From Acestrorhynchus altus (Eukaryota > Chordata > Actinopteri > Characiformes > Acestrorhynchidae), in contig CM067506.1 in assembly GCA_034509495.1 (NCBI GenBank), positions 24,317,069-24,381,068 on the forward strand: DNA of 64,000 nucleotides. The letters run 5' to 3'. Below, piece by piece: positions 25,149 to 36,120 of this stretch (positions are counted from its first letter, which is position 1; every line of letters starts with the position of its first letter). The notes under the pieces are model-generated. The model was not told the origin of the DNA, ran no database searches, and saw only the letters and a program-made list of their open reading frames with translations. The position numbers were made by a program, and so were the translations under genes.

Positions 25149-25244
25149 TGCTATATACTTATATATAACTTATTATTTGTCATTTATGTAATCATTACAA
25201 ATAAGTCATCAAAACTCTTAGGTTTTAGAGTTTTTTAAGCCTTG

Positions 25245-25247
25245 AAA

Positions 25248-25286
<39 letters not shown>

Positions 25287-25288
25287 AA
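25245..25288. repeat. (AAAT)n array, about 11 units
   Basis: Tetranucleotide repeat with no interruptions. Confidence 0.95.
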
Positions 25289-25489
25289 TCCAAACATGGT
25301 CTAGATGCCTCTCCTGAAAAGATCTGTATCTGGCATATGTGACTGTCTTCTATAAATACATTAGTCATTTTTTGGCAAATAAAAGTATGTCAAACTAAAT
25401 ATCATCCCACAAAATTGGTTAAAGAACCATTTAAAGCACATTTACTTTTAAGAATGCAGAGAGAGCAAGGTCAATTATGCTCTCTAGGT

Positions 25490-25583
25490 CTCTCAGGCAC
25501 AGGGTGATATAGTAGGTGTGGATCAAACTGGTGATCTCTTAACAGTAAGTCTAACACTTAGACATGTGTGCCACTTGGGAGCC
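25490..25583 (-). mobile_element. tRNA-derived SINE head, minus strand
   Basis: Reading down from 25583: GGCTCCCAAGTGGCACACAT, then GTCTAAGTGTTAGACTTA, then a box-B-like CCAGTTTGATCCACACC. The order and spacing of TGGCNCA.N.GTCTAAG and GGTTCGATCC match a Pol III promoter of tRNA origin. No clear SINE body or tail follows, so it may be a head-only relic or a tRNA-like pseudogene. Confidence 0.55.
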
Positions 25584-25860
25584 TTCTCTGGTGCTACCCT
25601 TTAAAATAGTATTGTGTATACATTTATAATTTCATGAAAAGGGATGGGGGTCTGAAACATTCCCATTCTCTCTACATTCAAGAATAAAAAGAACTACAAA
25701 GGTGGAGAGTGGACTGTGCAAAGGTAAGCTTAGCACACAGCTACATGACAAATGAGACTGCTGTATTCATTCTGCCTGTCAGAAGCAGCTAAAACCAACA
25801 ACAGCAGCACTGCGACCTGGCCCAGCCCTGTCCTAGTAATTCATCACCCTGCCTCTGTAA

Positions 25861-25861
<1 letters not shown>
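25584..25861. other. Spacer, nothing recognised
   Basis: No recognisable feature before the GT array. The open frame at 25752 runs into the array. Confidence 0.5.

Positions 25862-25943
<82 letters not shown>
25862..25943. repeat. (TG)n microsatellite, about 41 units
   Basis: Pure TG tract of about 82 bp. Confidence 0.98.
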
Positions 25944-25945
<2 letters not shown>

Positions 25946-26614
25946 AGAAGATTGTGTGGAAGAGGGATTGTGTGGAAATAGAATTAATTGACTAGAGCAG
26001 ATTGGTAGAGGCTTGTTTGACTCACATTGATAATCCGTCAGTAAGGTTACACTGAGTTAATCATTACTGAAAAATTCTGTAAATGCATATGAAAAGCAAC
26101 AGACATCTTATTTGCAGTTGCTTTCCGTTTGTCTGACATTTTAAAGTGTTGTATTTATAGTGTTTTCTCGGTTGAGCTGTTACATTTACACAGGACCACC
26201 TTGTTGTACAACCAGTGTGCCTTTTGCTTGAGCTTGAGCAGATGTGACAAAGTCAGATCAATCTGATATAAGTACATTTCTGTTGCAAGACAAGTGTAGT
26301 GTTCTAGACTAGAGCTGAGGTGGGTGGAAGTGGCCCAGCCTGTACTCTTACAGAGGATGGTAACAGTATTTCAGTGTCTGTGTTAGTAAATTCTAAATTC
26401 CTAAACAAATTTATATTCACCCTTTTTAATTATTGATATATTTCTAATAGTTTATCTTCATCAAATGGTCTAGTATTCTTACAAACAGAAGTAATGCTAT
26501 GAAACAAACAGTGCTGATATAAAAGCATCCATTGATTCAAATCATTCTAATTTAGAAATTAATAGGAAAACATTCAAATAAATGGATGATTAGAAATGTA
26601 GTATTTTTGTGGCA

Positions 26615-26615
<1 letters not shown>
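25944..26615. other. Spacer, nothing recognised
   Basis: AT-rich sequence without recognisable features. Confidence 0.5.

Positions 26616-26682
<67 letters not shown>
26616..26682. repeat. (CA)n microsatellite, about 33 units
   Basis: Pure CA tract. It is one of two CA arrays only about 300 bp apart. Confidence 0.98.
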
Positions 26683-26684
<2 letters not shown>

Positions 26685-26980
26685 TTAAGCTTAAACTATA
26701 CTCAATATAACTGAAGTAGAAAACCTCACTTCTAGCAGCTTCTGCAGATCTTACTTTTTATTACTTTTGTGAATCCCAGTCACAGAGGGCAGAGTTTCCT
26801 ATTTTCCCTTGGTTTCTGAAACAATCGGGAGGGTCTGTGCCATTCTCTTTCATCACCTCTTGACATCCTAGTGATTCAATCTAAGTCAGAGTGGAGCGTT
26901 ACTCAAGCATCACCTGCTCCCTGTGTCACTCTGTCTTGAGACAATGTCGGCTGTAATATTCCTCTAGGCCTAAGCAAAAT

Positions 26981-26982
<2 letters not shown>

Positions 26983-27077
<95 letters not shown>
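26983..27077. repeat. (AC)n microsatellite, about 47 units
   Basis: AC tract of about 95 bp with one interruption (AAAC near 27064). Open frames with Cys-Val repeats are artefacts. Confidence 0.97.
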
Positions 27078-27419
27078 TCCTTCTGAATTTAAAGGGAGAT
27101 GAAATATATGTAAAGTGTATGTGTAGAAATGAGCACAAAGAACACCAAATTAGATGAGGACATATTTAACCACCACATTACAGATTAAACTACAGATAAA
27201 AAAACAGTTCCCATATATTAATGGAAAAAGAGCACCATCGGAACCACAGCACCAATGTGCTGCTCAGAATGACTGTAAAGGAGGCAAAATAAAAGCTAAA
27301 CTTTACTTTTCAAATAAATAGTCCACAACCTATAAAAATACCTCAATGCCAAGCTGTTTTGCCAGAAAAGTCCTTGGAGTGCTTGAGAGGGACAAATTAA
27401 AGGATCACAGTTTGCCAAA
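27078..27419. other. Spacer, possibly start of the Tc1 relic
   Basis: Nothing is recognised up to about 27345. From there to 27419 the sequence may belong to the adjoining transposase relic, but similarity is weak. Confidence 0.35.
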
Positions 27420-27640
27420 TGTTATTGATACTTTGGAATGGGAACTGTGGCCAGATGAGACCAAAACGTTCTGGCCATTATCGACACAGGTGGGGTGTGG
27501 GTGGTTTTGCTGCCAAAGGTCTCTGGGTCTCTGTAAAGATCAATGGCATTGTGAATTCTCAAAAGATACCAGGATGTTCTGGCCAAAGATATGGCTGCAA
27601 GAAAGCTACATCTTTTCTGTCCACAATGACAAAATAAAAG
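27420..27640 (+). pseudogene. Tc1-like transposase fragment (catalytic domain), broken
   Basis: The plus strand near 27430-27460 reads ELWPDETK, the motif around the first catalytic Asp of Tc1 transposases (usual form WSDETK). After a frameshift, a second frame at about 27505-27560 reads GGFAAKGLWVSVKINGIVNS, matching the usual G-C-F-A-A-K-G...V-K-I-N-G-I-M-N stretch a little downstream. A weaker NDK phrase near 27628 could be the second catalytic region. Stops and shifts break the frame, and no terminal repeats are visible. It is a dead fragment and may be part of the same insertion as the piece at 28590. Confidence 0.6.
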
Positions 27641-28589
27641 ACAAATAAACAGAGGGACATCCACCTGTGCATGTCTTCCAACTTTTGGAAATTATATGGA
27701 AATTTACTACAAGCAAGATGTGCCGTCTTGATGTGTTTTTTATCGTGAGAAAACATTATAATTTTAGGATTAATTCATTGAAGGAGAGACAATTATTCTG
27801 TTATATCCTATAGTTCAGAACTCATTCATTGTGTTATATTGTGTCAATATGTCTGATCACTGCAATCCACAGCCAGATTGAAAAGAAATAATTTTCAATA
27901 GAAAAAAAAATAGGGACATCAAGCTATCACATCACAATGTCTTGGTCAAGACCCAAGATTCCATCTGTAGCTACAAGGAGGATTTTGGGCCAGAGTGTGC
28001 TTGTAATTTACATGTGGTTTATAGTTTAGTTCAGAACCTCAAACATTCCAGTAAGCATATTAATGCCATATGTATAACAAACTCAAGAGAATATCAGGTT
28101 TTAAGAGCAGGCCAAAATCTGTTAAGTTTAAAATGTATCCAGATGTCAAAGATTCAGCGCACTGATTGATTACATTTGTTTAGAATGCCTGAGGTTGCAT
28201 TCAGCAGAACACGCCAAGTTATGAAGGTTGTAGAGCTGCTCTTGGTAATGTTGTCCTAGTCACTGCAGGTAATTAAGACCAGGGCTGTCACAGCAGGACA
28301 AATCAGGTGAAGAAGGATACACTGTCCTTTTAAATTACACATTAATCTACCATCCCGAGACTACATCCACTGAGGATGAAGGCAGGTACTTCCTGTTCTA
28401 GCTCAAGAAATCCTGAGAATACAAAATAAAAAAAAAAAACTTTTGTGGAACTGGTTGCTCAAAATGATCCAGAATAACATTGAGGCCCTGAGGCATGTAT
28501 AATTCAACTTTTGAAATAATACTGCAGGTAATTTATTTCTCAGTACATGCTAAACATTCACAATAAGTGAATTGCAGGTTTATAGGCAT
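27641..28589. other. Sequence between two Tc1 pieces, nothing recognised
   Basis: AT-rich. It could be an insertion that split one Tc1 element, or simple spacer between two. An A10-11 run near 28430 has no retroelement body in front that I recognise. Confidence 0.4.
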
Positions 28590-28775
28590 GTTTCTGCCAG
28601 ATGGAAACACTTCCATGGCCTACCCAGTTGCCAGATTTATCACCAATTGAGCACTTGTAGGTCCAGCTGCCGTGCCAGCTCTGGCAATACAGTAATATAT
28701 CTACAGGTACAGCTGCAATGTATATGTGCCACAGGATGCCATGTAGCATGTGTATGCCTCCATACCCAACCATAT
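28590..28775 (+). pseudogene. Tc1-like transposase C-terminal fragment, broken
   Basis: The plus strand from about 28612 reads WPTQLPDLSPIEHL then a stop, then VQLPCQLWQYSNISTGT. The WPxQxPDLSPIEHLWD block, including the third catalytic acidic residue, is the signature of Tc1/mariner transposases. The Trp after HL is replaced by a stop codon (TAG). Later phrases CHRMPCSMCMPPYP near 28730 fit the mutated C-terminal IPQ..R.L..SMP.R segment. Confidence 0.75.
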
Positions 28776-29804
28776 CTTATTTGTATCCAATATTATTGTT
28801 TGCATCCAATATTGTATCCAATATTATTGTTCCTCAATAATTTTATGTTTTTGCTCCAATATTGTAATTGCTTATATATGTCATCATTACATTAATACAT
28901 ATAAAGTTTCATTCAATTGAAAAATTATTCTTGGTGTCTTATTTTCTGTGTCAGTGAAGGTATCTAAGCATTGTGCAATGGAAGTTAATCAGCTATAGAT
29001 GTTTACTGATTTCAGAGAAGGAGAAAATGAGTAGGTATCTCCACAGGATGTAGGAATTAGTGCTTTAACAGCAGAGTAAAAACTCAACAGTATATTTAAC
29101 AATACATAAGGCAATCAGCAGTAATAAAGTTCACTGCTCCTCAGACTACAAGTCATTCTGGAACATTTTCTGTATTCATACCAAGCTTCCCCTATCTGAC
29201 TGCTGGCAGAGGATTATCCCTCTTGTGCATTCATTCCACCCACTGATATATTATCTGCATTATGTCCTCTTTTGGATTTTGTCCTCTAGTCTCAGTCTAA
29301 TTTTGCCCTCTGTCTAACACATCCAAGGAGAAGGGCTGGACATCAGTGCAAATTCCCTTCTAAAGTCTCTGTTTATTTGTCTCTTCTACAGCTACAAAGG
29401 GAAATGTGCTGTTCATCTAAAACACATGTACAGCCTTTTAAGCAATTAGCAATTAGTCAAATTCAGACTAATTGAATAATGTGCATTTACAAATTTGCTA
29501 AATAATTCCACTTAGAAGACTGCTTGCTAATTAGAATTCCATGCCGCTTTTCAGATTTAATTGAGAAATTACATTAAGCAATTAAATGACTGTCATTTTT
29601 GCAGGGAAAAGTGTCAGAAACTTTGAGCTTCAGAAGTCGCAAACATGAGGAAATCCTGCAAATGAGTGAGATGACATGTACAAATTAATGAAATCACAAA
29701 AGCTTTTCCTTCCAAAAGCAAGGTGTTGCAGGGTGAATACAGAAGCCATAGATGAAGCAGCCCACCTATAATAAAGTAGAGCTAATTAACTCTCTACTAT
29801 GGTC
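28776..29804. other. Short tandem ATCCAATATT repeat, then unique sequence with regulatory look
   Basis: ATCCAATATT recurs three times at about 28784-28826, once more as TCCAATATT near 28855. The stretch 29430-29660 is dense in TAATT and CAATTA motifs (for example GCAATTAGCAATTAGTC, TTGCTAATTAGAATTCC, GCAATTAAATGAC) with intervening complex sequence. This is a composition often seen in developmental enhancers, but conservation was not tested. Confidence 0.35.
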
Positions 29805-30025
29805 TGGTGGTTAGGGACCCACCCTTGTGACTGGAAGGTTACTGGTTTGAATCCCTGAACTGGCAGGGCATGACTGAAGTGCCTTTGAGCAAGGCACTTA
29901 ACAGTTGTGCACCGTCGTTAGGGTACTCTCAGCGTGTGTACTCACTGTGAATGCGTTCAATATAGAGGACAAATTCCCCTGTGTGCAAAACACAGTGGGT
30001 CTATGAGCACCTTTACTTCACACCA
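29805..30025 (+). mobile_element. tRNA-derived SINE, family B, best copy
   Basis: A tRNA-like head contains the box-A-like TGGTCTGGTGGTTAGGG and box-B-like CTGGTTTGAATCC, about 35 bp apart. The body has TGCCTTTGAGCAAGGCACTT and AACAGTTGTGCACCG, a CACTGTGAATGCGTTCAATA block, and GAGGACAAATTCCCCTGTGT. It ends CTTTACTTC. The order matches a common fish SINE. It was presumably transcribed by RNA polymerase III and mobilised by a LINE partner. Confidence 0.75.
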
Positions 30026-33000
30026 TCTGTTAAACATGCCTAAAGTTTTGCCTTCATAAAAACAGTTTATGATACAATGTCCAACTTTTTCACACGAACA
30101 TACTGGTTTCAATAAAAAAGAAACAGACACATTTACTTATGTAAACATGTAGACATAGTGTCAGCAGTGCACTTTGTGGGTCAAACAATTGTATATTTTA
30201 GATCATTAGGTATCAATAATATTGAATAGGTATGTGGTAAACTAACCCACAGTGAATCTATGTAATGTCTAAGTGTATGTAGGGAAGGCTGTTTTCATGA
30301 CTGAAAATTAATAGGAATTAAATGTAACTCTTTTTTGTAAATTAATTTAGGTTAAAAAAGAAAGAATATAAACAAACTGCACTCTTATTGGATTTAGTCA
30401 TATTTCTTACAATGATGTTTTTCAACAAGCACAAGCAGTGCTTGTAATATAATATAAAGTGAGTTCTAGATGTGTTCTACAAGCTAACTATTCAAAACAT
30501 AATTTTCCTCAACTAAGGCAAATGACACGACCTTCCGTTCAATAATGTTAATGAAGACAGGGTGCTAATTAGCAGCTTAATTAACTTATGCTACCAGACA
30601 GTTAATCTTTGGCACAAGCTTCATTTACATAGAATCTTCTTGTGCTTTATATTTGGTGACAATTTGGGCAAATTTCAGAAATACAGGATGTATAGATCTG
30701 TAGTGGAGCAAAATTTCAGTATCAAATATTGCAGATGAGAAGCAGGTTGAATCAAGGCTGAAGGCCTCTGGTAGTTTGATGGCTGAAAGGTTATAAAGTA
30801 CCTGCTCTCATTAAGCTGGACCTCCATGGTGTCCAACCAGCTGTCTCAGGCCCCTCACTCTGTTTACATCTTCAGATTTAAGACACGTGCCTCAGCGAAG
30901 GCCATCACTGATTAATACCGCTATCTCTCAATTGCGTGAGCTAACACATGGAGCCTGGCAACTTCAATCTGTCTAGTGATCACAACTCAATCAGCAGCCC
31001 TGTCTGACTTCAAAGCTCAGATTCATCCATTTGTTACAGCTATAAATGGAATTGCAGGCCAACCACAGCACATAAATTACCCCATCCACTCACGGACAGA
31101 TCATGGTCCTTTGAGGTCCCTATGCACAAGCATCTTTAACGGACATCCCCCTTCACCCATACTCTGTATGAACACACAAACATAAACACAACCACTATAA
31201 AACACTTGAGTCACAGGGTCATAGTAGAAGTACTCAACAGAAAACACCTGTAGGCATCTGGATTTACAACACGTTCAGCATGTCAGAAAAAACATCTATA
31301 TCCATGCAGCAACTACATGGATTTTATAGGCCCATGTTCAGAGGTCAGAGTGTGGGCTGAAGGGCCTTGTTATGACACAACAATTCTTCATAAATTTCAC
31401 ACTGTGCCAACAATCACTGCCTAATTTTCTACCTGTTTATCTACATGCATAGATTGCCCCCATGGCCCTTGGTGGTTGGAATCAACTGGCCTTGTCAATA
31501 ATAAATCCCAGCCCCCACTGACATTGACTCCAAGGCTTGCAGTATACTTGATGCTAACCACTGCCTATGTGTGTGCCCACACCTAATACACAAACAGTGC
31601 TGTTCACATTCTCACTTTTGTGCCTTCTGTCAATGGAAAAACCTTCAGTGGAAAATAAAAAAGCAATCCAATAAGAGGCAGCTTAGAGCTGAAAGATCCA
31701 TACCCACAGGAGCAGGGTGACAATGATCAAAATCAACAATGAACATGGCAACAACTGAGGAGGCTTTATTGTTGTGTATAGTGAATAAATGGCAGAAACC
31801 TACAGCAGAAATGTCTGTGATCATGGTTTTTTCAGTCTGCAGTGATATGATATTGGTATACCAGTGGGGTATTTTGGTATATATAAGTGGGGCTTTGGCC
31901 CTCCTGAAATGCAGTTTTGCCCCTAAAAAATTGTATTATTATAATTTAAATACATATATGAACATAAATGAAATAATACAAACTGAGAAAAGACACTATT
32001 ACTCTAATCCAGTGGTATCTCAACTGCTGACAGGGTACTGACTGAAAGAGCAACACCAGTGAAATTACTGAAACTAGCAAAAACACTGGTAGCTGGTTGT
32101 GTTCTTTTGATAACTTTACACAAAAATATTCTTAGGATAGCATTAATTTTAACTTACACAACCTGAAATCAGAGAGGACTGGGGACCTAAATTGGCAGAT
32201 TATGGATAAGATAGCCATATATCAAATAGTCTAAATATAGCTATGTATTACATTACCTTTAAGGTAATGTACTTCATGACTGAATCATACTGAATCAAAT
32301 CAGATTTATTATTTTCACCCTCTGGTATGCATTTCTACATTTTCTGCTTTTATTTCCCCAACAGTGATAGTGAACAGCAGCATAGCTTAACATTAAGATG
32401 TGGATGTATATATTACAAGGACAATAATTCCATCTGGATTCGTCACAACCCTGACCAATAAGAATAATGTAAATATATTCATGAATATGAAATTTTGCAG
32501 TGAAACATATCCATCATCTCTCTCTAGGAGAGTTCAAAATCATGAAGTACATTCAATAAGTAGCACCACAAAGAGAGGAGTTGCAGAGAGCTAGTGCAGG
32601 TGATGTAAAACCACTTACGAACTATGCTGAAAATAGCTCTATGCAGAACTTCCTCCTTGAGTTGTAGAGGTAAAATTATATCTGATGGCCTGGACATACA
32701 TAGCCTGTAGCATTCTAGTGAACCTATCCATTAGTTATCAATGTGGAAATAAAAGTAGCCATAATGAGTCAGCATCGTCTGAAAACCACTCAATGAATTT
32801 TTTTAAAACTTCTATTCATGTCTGCTTTACAAACCTAATGTCTTATCTGTGACCTTAGAAAGCAGATATTTACTAGTATATCGGTGAACATGCTGGTTTT
32901 CATGTAATTCCACAGACTCAGGTTGAGAACACTGGTGTTGGTCAAAGGGGAATGGAGCTGCAGAGAGGTGTAATTTATTCAGTATTGAGTGCAGTATTCT

Positions 33001-33218
33001 TGATCAGGGCTGGGCAAAGCGGGGGGACTCCTGACACCCTGAGGCTGCTCTGTGATTGCCTCTGATTGTCATGACTTATGATGACACGTTAACCTTTCTC
33101 TGTCTGCAGCACCCATGGGTTGAAGCAAGTGGGTATAAATAAACCTCTGTGGTCTCTGGGAGAGTGAACTCATGCACAAAATACAAATATTCCCCAATGT
33201 GCTTGGCTGTTACATGCT

Positions 33219-33221
<3 letters not shown>
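30026..33221. other. Long unique stretch, no repeats recognised, possible regulatory elements
   Basis: Over 3 kb without a recognisable mobile element or microsatellite, the longest such stretch in the window. Sub-stretches 30510-30660 (with the 10-bp palindrome GCTAATTAGC followed by TTAATTAA), 30840-31110 and 32990-33170 are sequence-complex and look like conserved non-coding elements. Open frames at 30976-31185, 31739-32041 and 32400-32594 have no recognisable domain. Confidence 0.35.

Positions 33222-33254
<33 letters not shown>
33222..33254. repeat. (CA)n tract, about 16 units
   Basis: Pure CA tract. Confidence 0.96.
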
Positions 33255-33258
<4 letters not shown>

Positions 33259-34335
33259 TTCCTACTGAAAAGCAGGTGTAATTCTGTTTTCAATATTTTC
33301 TGACGTGGCTTTCCTCTTTGCTTTCTCAAGCTATTTTTTTTCTCAAGCAAAAATTGTATCTCATGGAAATAATGGTGTCAGATGAGCAGTCAATCTGCCT
33401 ACTAGTGATCATCTTGTACCATGCAGTAACACTGCAGCATCACCAGTGACCTTTGGCAGTGGAGGACTGTCTCCAGGGCCAGGACTGCTGGAATAGCACT
33501 CCCCAGAAGACCTGCTACAAAACACCTGATTGATGCTCACAGTTAATGAGGCATGAGGAGGTGGATGGTCATCTTTATTTAATGGCCAAAGTGTTCTCTC
33601 ATTCACTTGTCACCAAAAGCTGAACTGCCCTGATCTACAGCTTCACAAAGCCACGGTCATTAAGACATTAGCATAGATGGCTAAAGCATCTTTGGTGCTG
33701 AAATTTTGTCATCAGCTGCTATATCCTGTTCACAGCTGCAGTCCTCAGCATGGGTGCTTTGCATAATGTTGCTAATTTGCTGTAAAATTATTATCTGCAA
33801 TAAAGTCAGTGCTCTGTTCCAACTTACTCATAAGGAACTTGCAATATGCCAATACGCCTCCTCTCCAAGGTACCAACACTTCCCCAATGAACTTCATCTT
33901 TCAGATGTTAAGCATTAAGCTAATTTAAGCCTAATTCACATGTATTTCATATATACTGTCAACCTTGGAAAAGGAGCTTGTTAAAAAACACACACATTGA
34001 GTTGGAAGGTCTTTCAGTTTCTTGCAAATGTATGATAACCCGGTGAGATTAATAGAGTATGTTAATGTGAAAATGTTATCGTAACAAAAACACTGCAGTT
34101 GTTTTTGCAATGATTCGTGAGTCTAATTGGGTCTGTATAATGCTTATCATTTTGAATTTCTTGTTTAAAATAAGGAAAAATAAGCTAAAATGTTATGCTT
34201 GCCCTATAAAAATGAAAGTATGAAAAACTATTTTATGGTATTCATGTTTGCATTGTCATGCATTTCTTTCTTCTGTAAGCTGTGGAATGGACTTATATAA
34301 AGTGGGAGAAGCTCAAATGGTTGAACCTACTGTAT
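33255..34335. other. No gene recognised
   Basis: AT-rich except for a GC-richer patch at 33420-33530. A short minus-strand frame there has no domain. Confidence 0.45.
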
Positions 34336-34342
34336 GCTACAT

Positions 34343-35021
34343 CAGGGTTTCTCAACCTATCGTGAAGGCACTCTCTAATGGTCCACGAGCTCATCCTCAA
34401 GGGGGAGGTGCTAGTATATAGAGGACTGGTAATGTCACTTTAAGTCATAAAGTCTACATATTAAAACTGTAATCATTATGAGCATTAATAGAAATGAACG
34501 AATAATAACATTAGATAATAATGCCTTGTATATCGAATGTTATCACAGTCTCAGGATCTTGATGTGACAATTAGTGACCCAGAGATGTATAATTTTCTTA
34601 AATGAAGAAAAAATAGAGACACTGTTCCTCAGAATAAAAATGCAAGTACATCCTAGACTAAAACAGTTCATCCTAGACTACATCAGATATGATGTGAGAG
34701 TATAAGTAGACCATTTTCACATGGATTCTGACATATAGAAACAGTTTTTAGACAGAATTAATTCCACATTTGATACCTAGTCATGTCATCATATGATCTT
34801 TACTGCTTGTATTTGTGAGGTGCATCTAGGACAGACGTTTTCATGAAGACATGCTAGTATTAGGTGTGTTATTCGGGCCCTATTTCTCACTATTTCAATG
34901 TCAGCAAATCAGAAATTAAATGCAAAAACAATATTACATAAAAAAGTTGAGTTTTGTTTTCATGGGGTCATTTTCATTATAAACAGATGGGCCATGAGCT
35001 GGAAAAGGCAGAGAACCCCTG
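34343..35021 (+). mobile_element. Non-autonomous hAT-like element, family C, better copy
   Basis: The left end CAGGGTTTCTCAACCTAT and right end GAGAACCCCTG form the short imperfect inverted repeat typical of hAT elements (CAGGGGTTCTCAACC). Subterminal blocks GGTCCACGAGCTCATC and GGGCCATGAGCTGG are also inverted relative to each other. The interior (about 650 bp) is AT-rich and has no transposase frame. A second, older copy is at 16430. The 8-bp word TACTGTAT lies at 34328-34335 and again at 35022-35029, as a candidate target duplication, though 7 bp separate the left copy from the CAGGG end. Confidence 0.7.
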
Positions 35022-35029
35022 TACTGTAT

Positions 35030-35778
35030 CACCCTGACCTTTGTAAGCTTAAATGAGTTGCTAACTTGAAAATAATACATATAAACATTTAACCTGAACA
35101 AAATAACACGAAGGTTGTGTCAGCTGTACATTCAGTTGGACCAGTGCCAGGGAGGAAAATGACCACAGGGCTTCTGTGACCAAACCAAGCATAGTTGTTC
35201 TGCTTTTTAATATGAGAAAATCAACATGAATTTTAAAATGATGAGTTACACAAACCTATCCAGTGTGTGGTTTGATAGCTCGATGCTGGTTCACTTTTAG
35301 CCCTGCCCTCATTTGCTTCCCTTGGGTTGTATTACTGAAGACTTACTGGTAAAAAAAAAACAAAAAAAACCCCCAATAAACCACTATTTTCACTTCTGCT
35401 GCATGTTTTGCTCCAGTTTAATAGTCCACCGAGGTCGTCCAGTTTGTTTATATAGGAGTGGACAATGGAGAATGGTGAGCTAGCTTTTCACTTTTGCTTA
35501 TGCCTTCACATTGTTCCATGTCTTTACATCTCTTTTGAATCACAATGGTTGTATTTGGTTATGTATCTTAATTTTGTTTTAAATATAGGACAATACCAAT
35601 GGTTTACTGAAAGTATGAAAGAATTTCATTTTGAGAAACCGGACATCTGAGTCTGGGTTCTTGGAAAATTCCACATGCGATCTCAGCAGTTAAGATGACA
35701 TCACAGCTGGAAAATCCAAAACCCTTGAGAAATAAAAACAAGAAATACAGGGGCCAACAAATTGTTCATTCATTAAAT
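35030..35778. other. Spacer, nothing recognised
   Basis: AT-rich, with an A-run interrupted by C at 35351-35375. No gene was recognised. Confidence 0.5.
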
Positions 35779-36078
35779 CTAATTCACTCTTAGTTTGACA
35801 GAAATGAGGAATCTCTCCTCTGCTATTTCATCAAGATTGATTTCATTTGTAATGCTGGACATTGTGTTCGGGCTATTTAACACACCAGTGTCCCCCAGGA
35901 ACAAACCATTTGCAGAAGACTGCTTTCCATTTTGCATGCATAGATTTGACGCTGCTGCTGTAACAGCATTAAGTACTTCTGCTTCATCATATTGCAGAGC
36001 TGTTGGCTCTGGTGTAGTACATGTTGAACAAATTAACACAATTGTTCCAAAGTCTTGGTGACAATGTTGACACTGCAT
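35779..36078 (-). CDS. Unrecognised open frame with a CX2C-X10-CX2C pattern
   Basis: From an ATG at 36078 a minus-strand frame of about 99 codons runs to a stop at 35779. Near its start it reads CQHCHQDFGTIVLICSTC, a CX2C-X10-CX2C spacing that would suit a small zinc ribbon. The rest is acidic with no low complexity (for example ALQYDEAEVLNAV and NEINLDEIAEERF). I do not recognise a family. No splice sites or promoter can be argued with confidence, and frames of this length are expected by chance a few times in a window this size. It could be a transposase-derived fragment, a stray exon or accidental. Confidence 0.15.
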   Translation of the reverse strand: MQCQHCHQDFGTIVLICSTCTTPEPTALQYDEAEVLNAVTAAASNLCMQNGKQSSANGLFLGDTGVLNSPNTMSSITNEINLDEIAEERFLISVKLRVN

Positions 36079-36120
36079 AAACTTTAATATATAGGCTATT
36101 ATTATATACAGTAGATACAC

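Noticed and set aside
33430..33560. Possible family E hAT MITE relic (CCAGGGCCAGGACTG, ACACCTGATTGATG)
   Set aside because: Only scattered short matches and no inverted ends.
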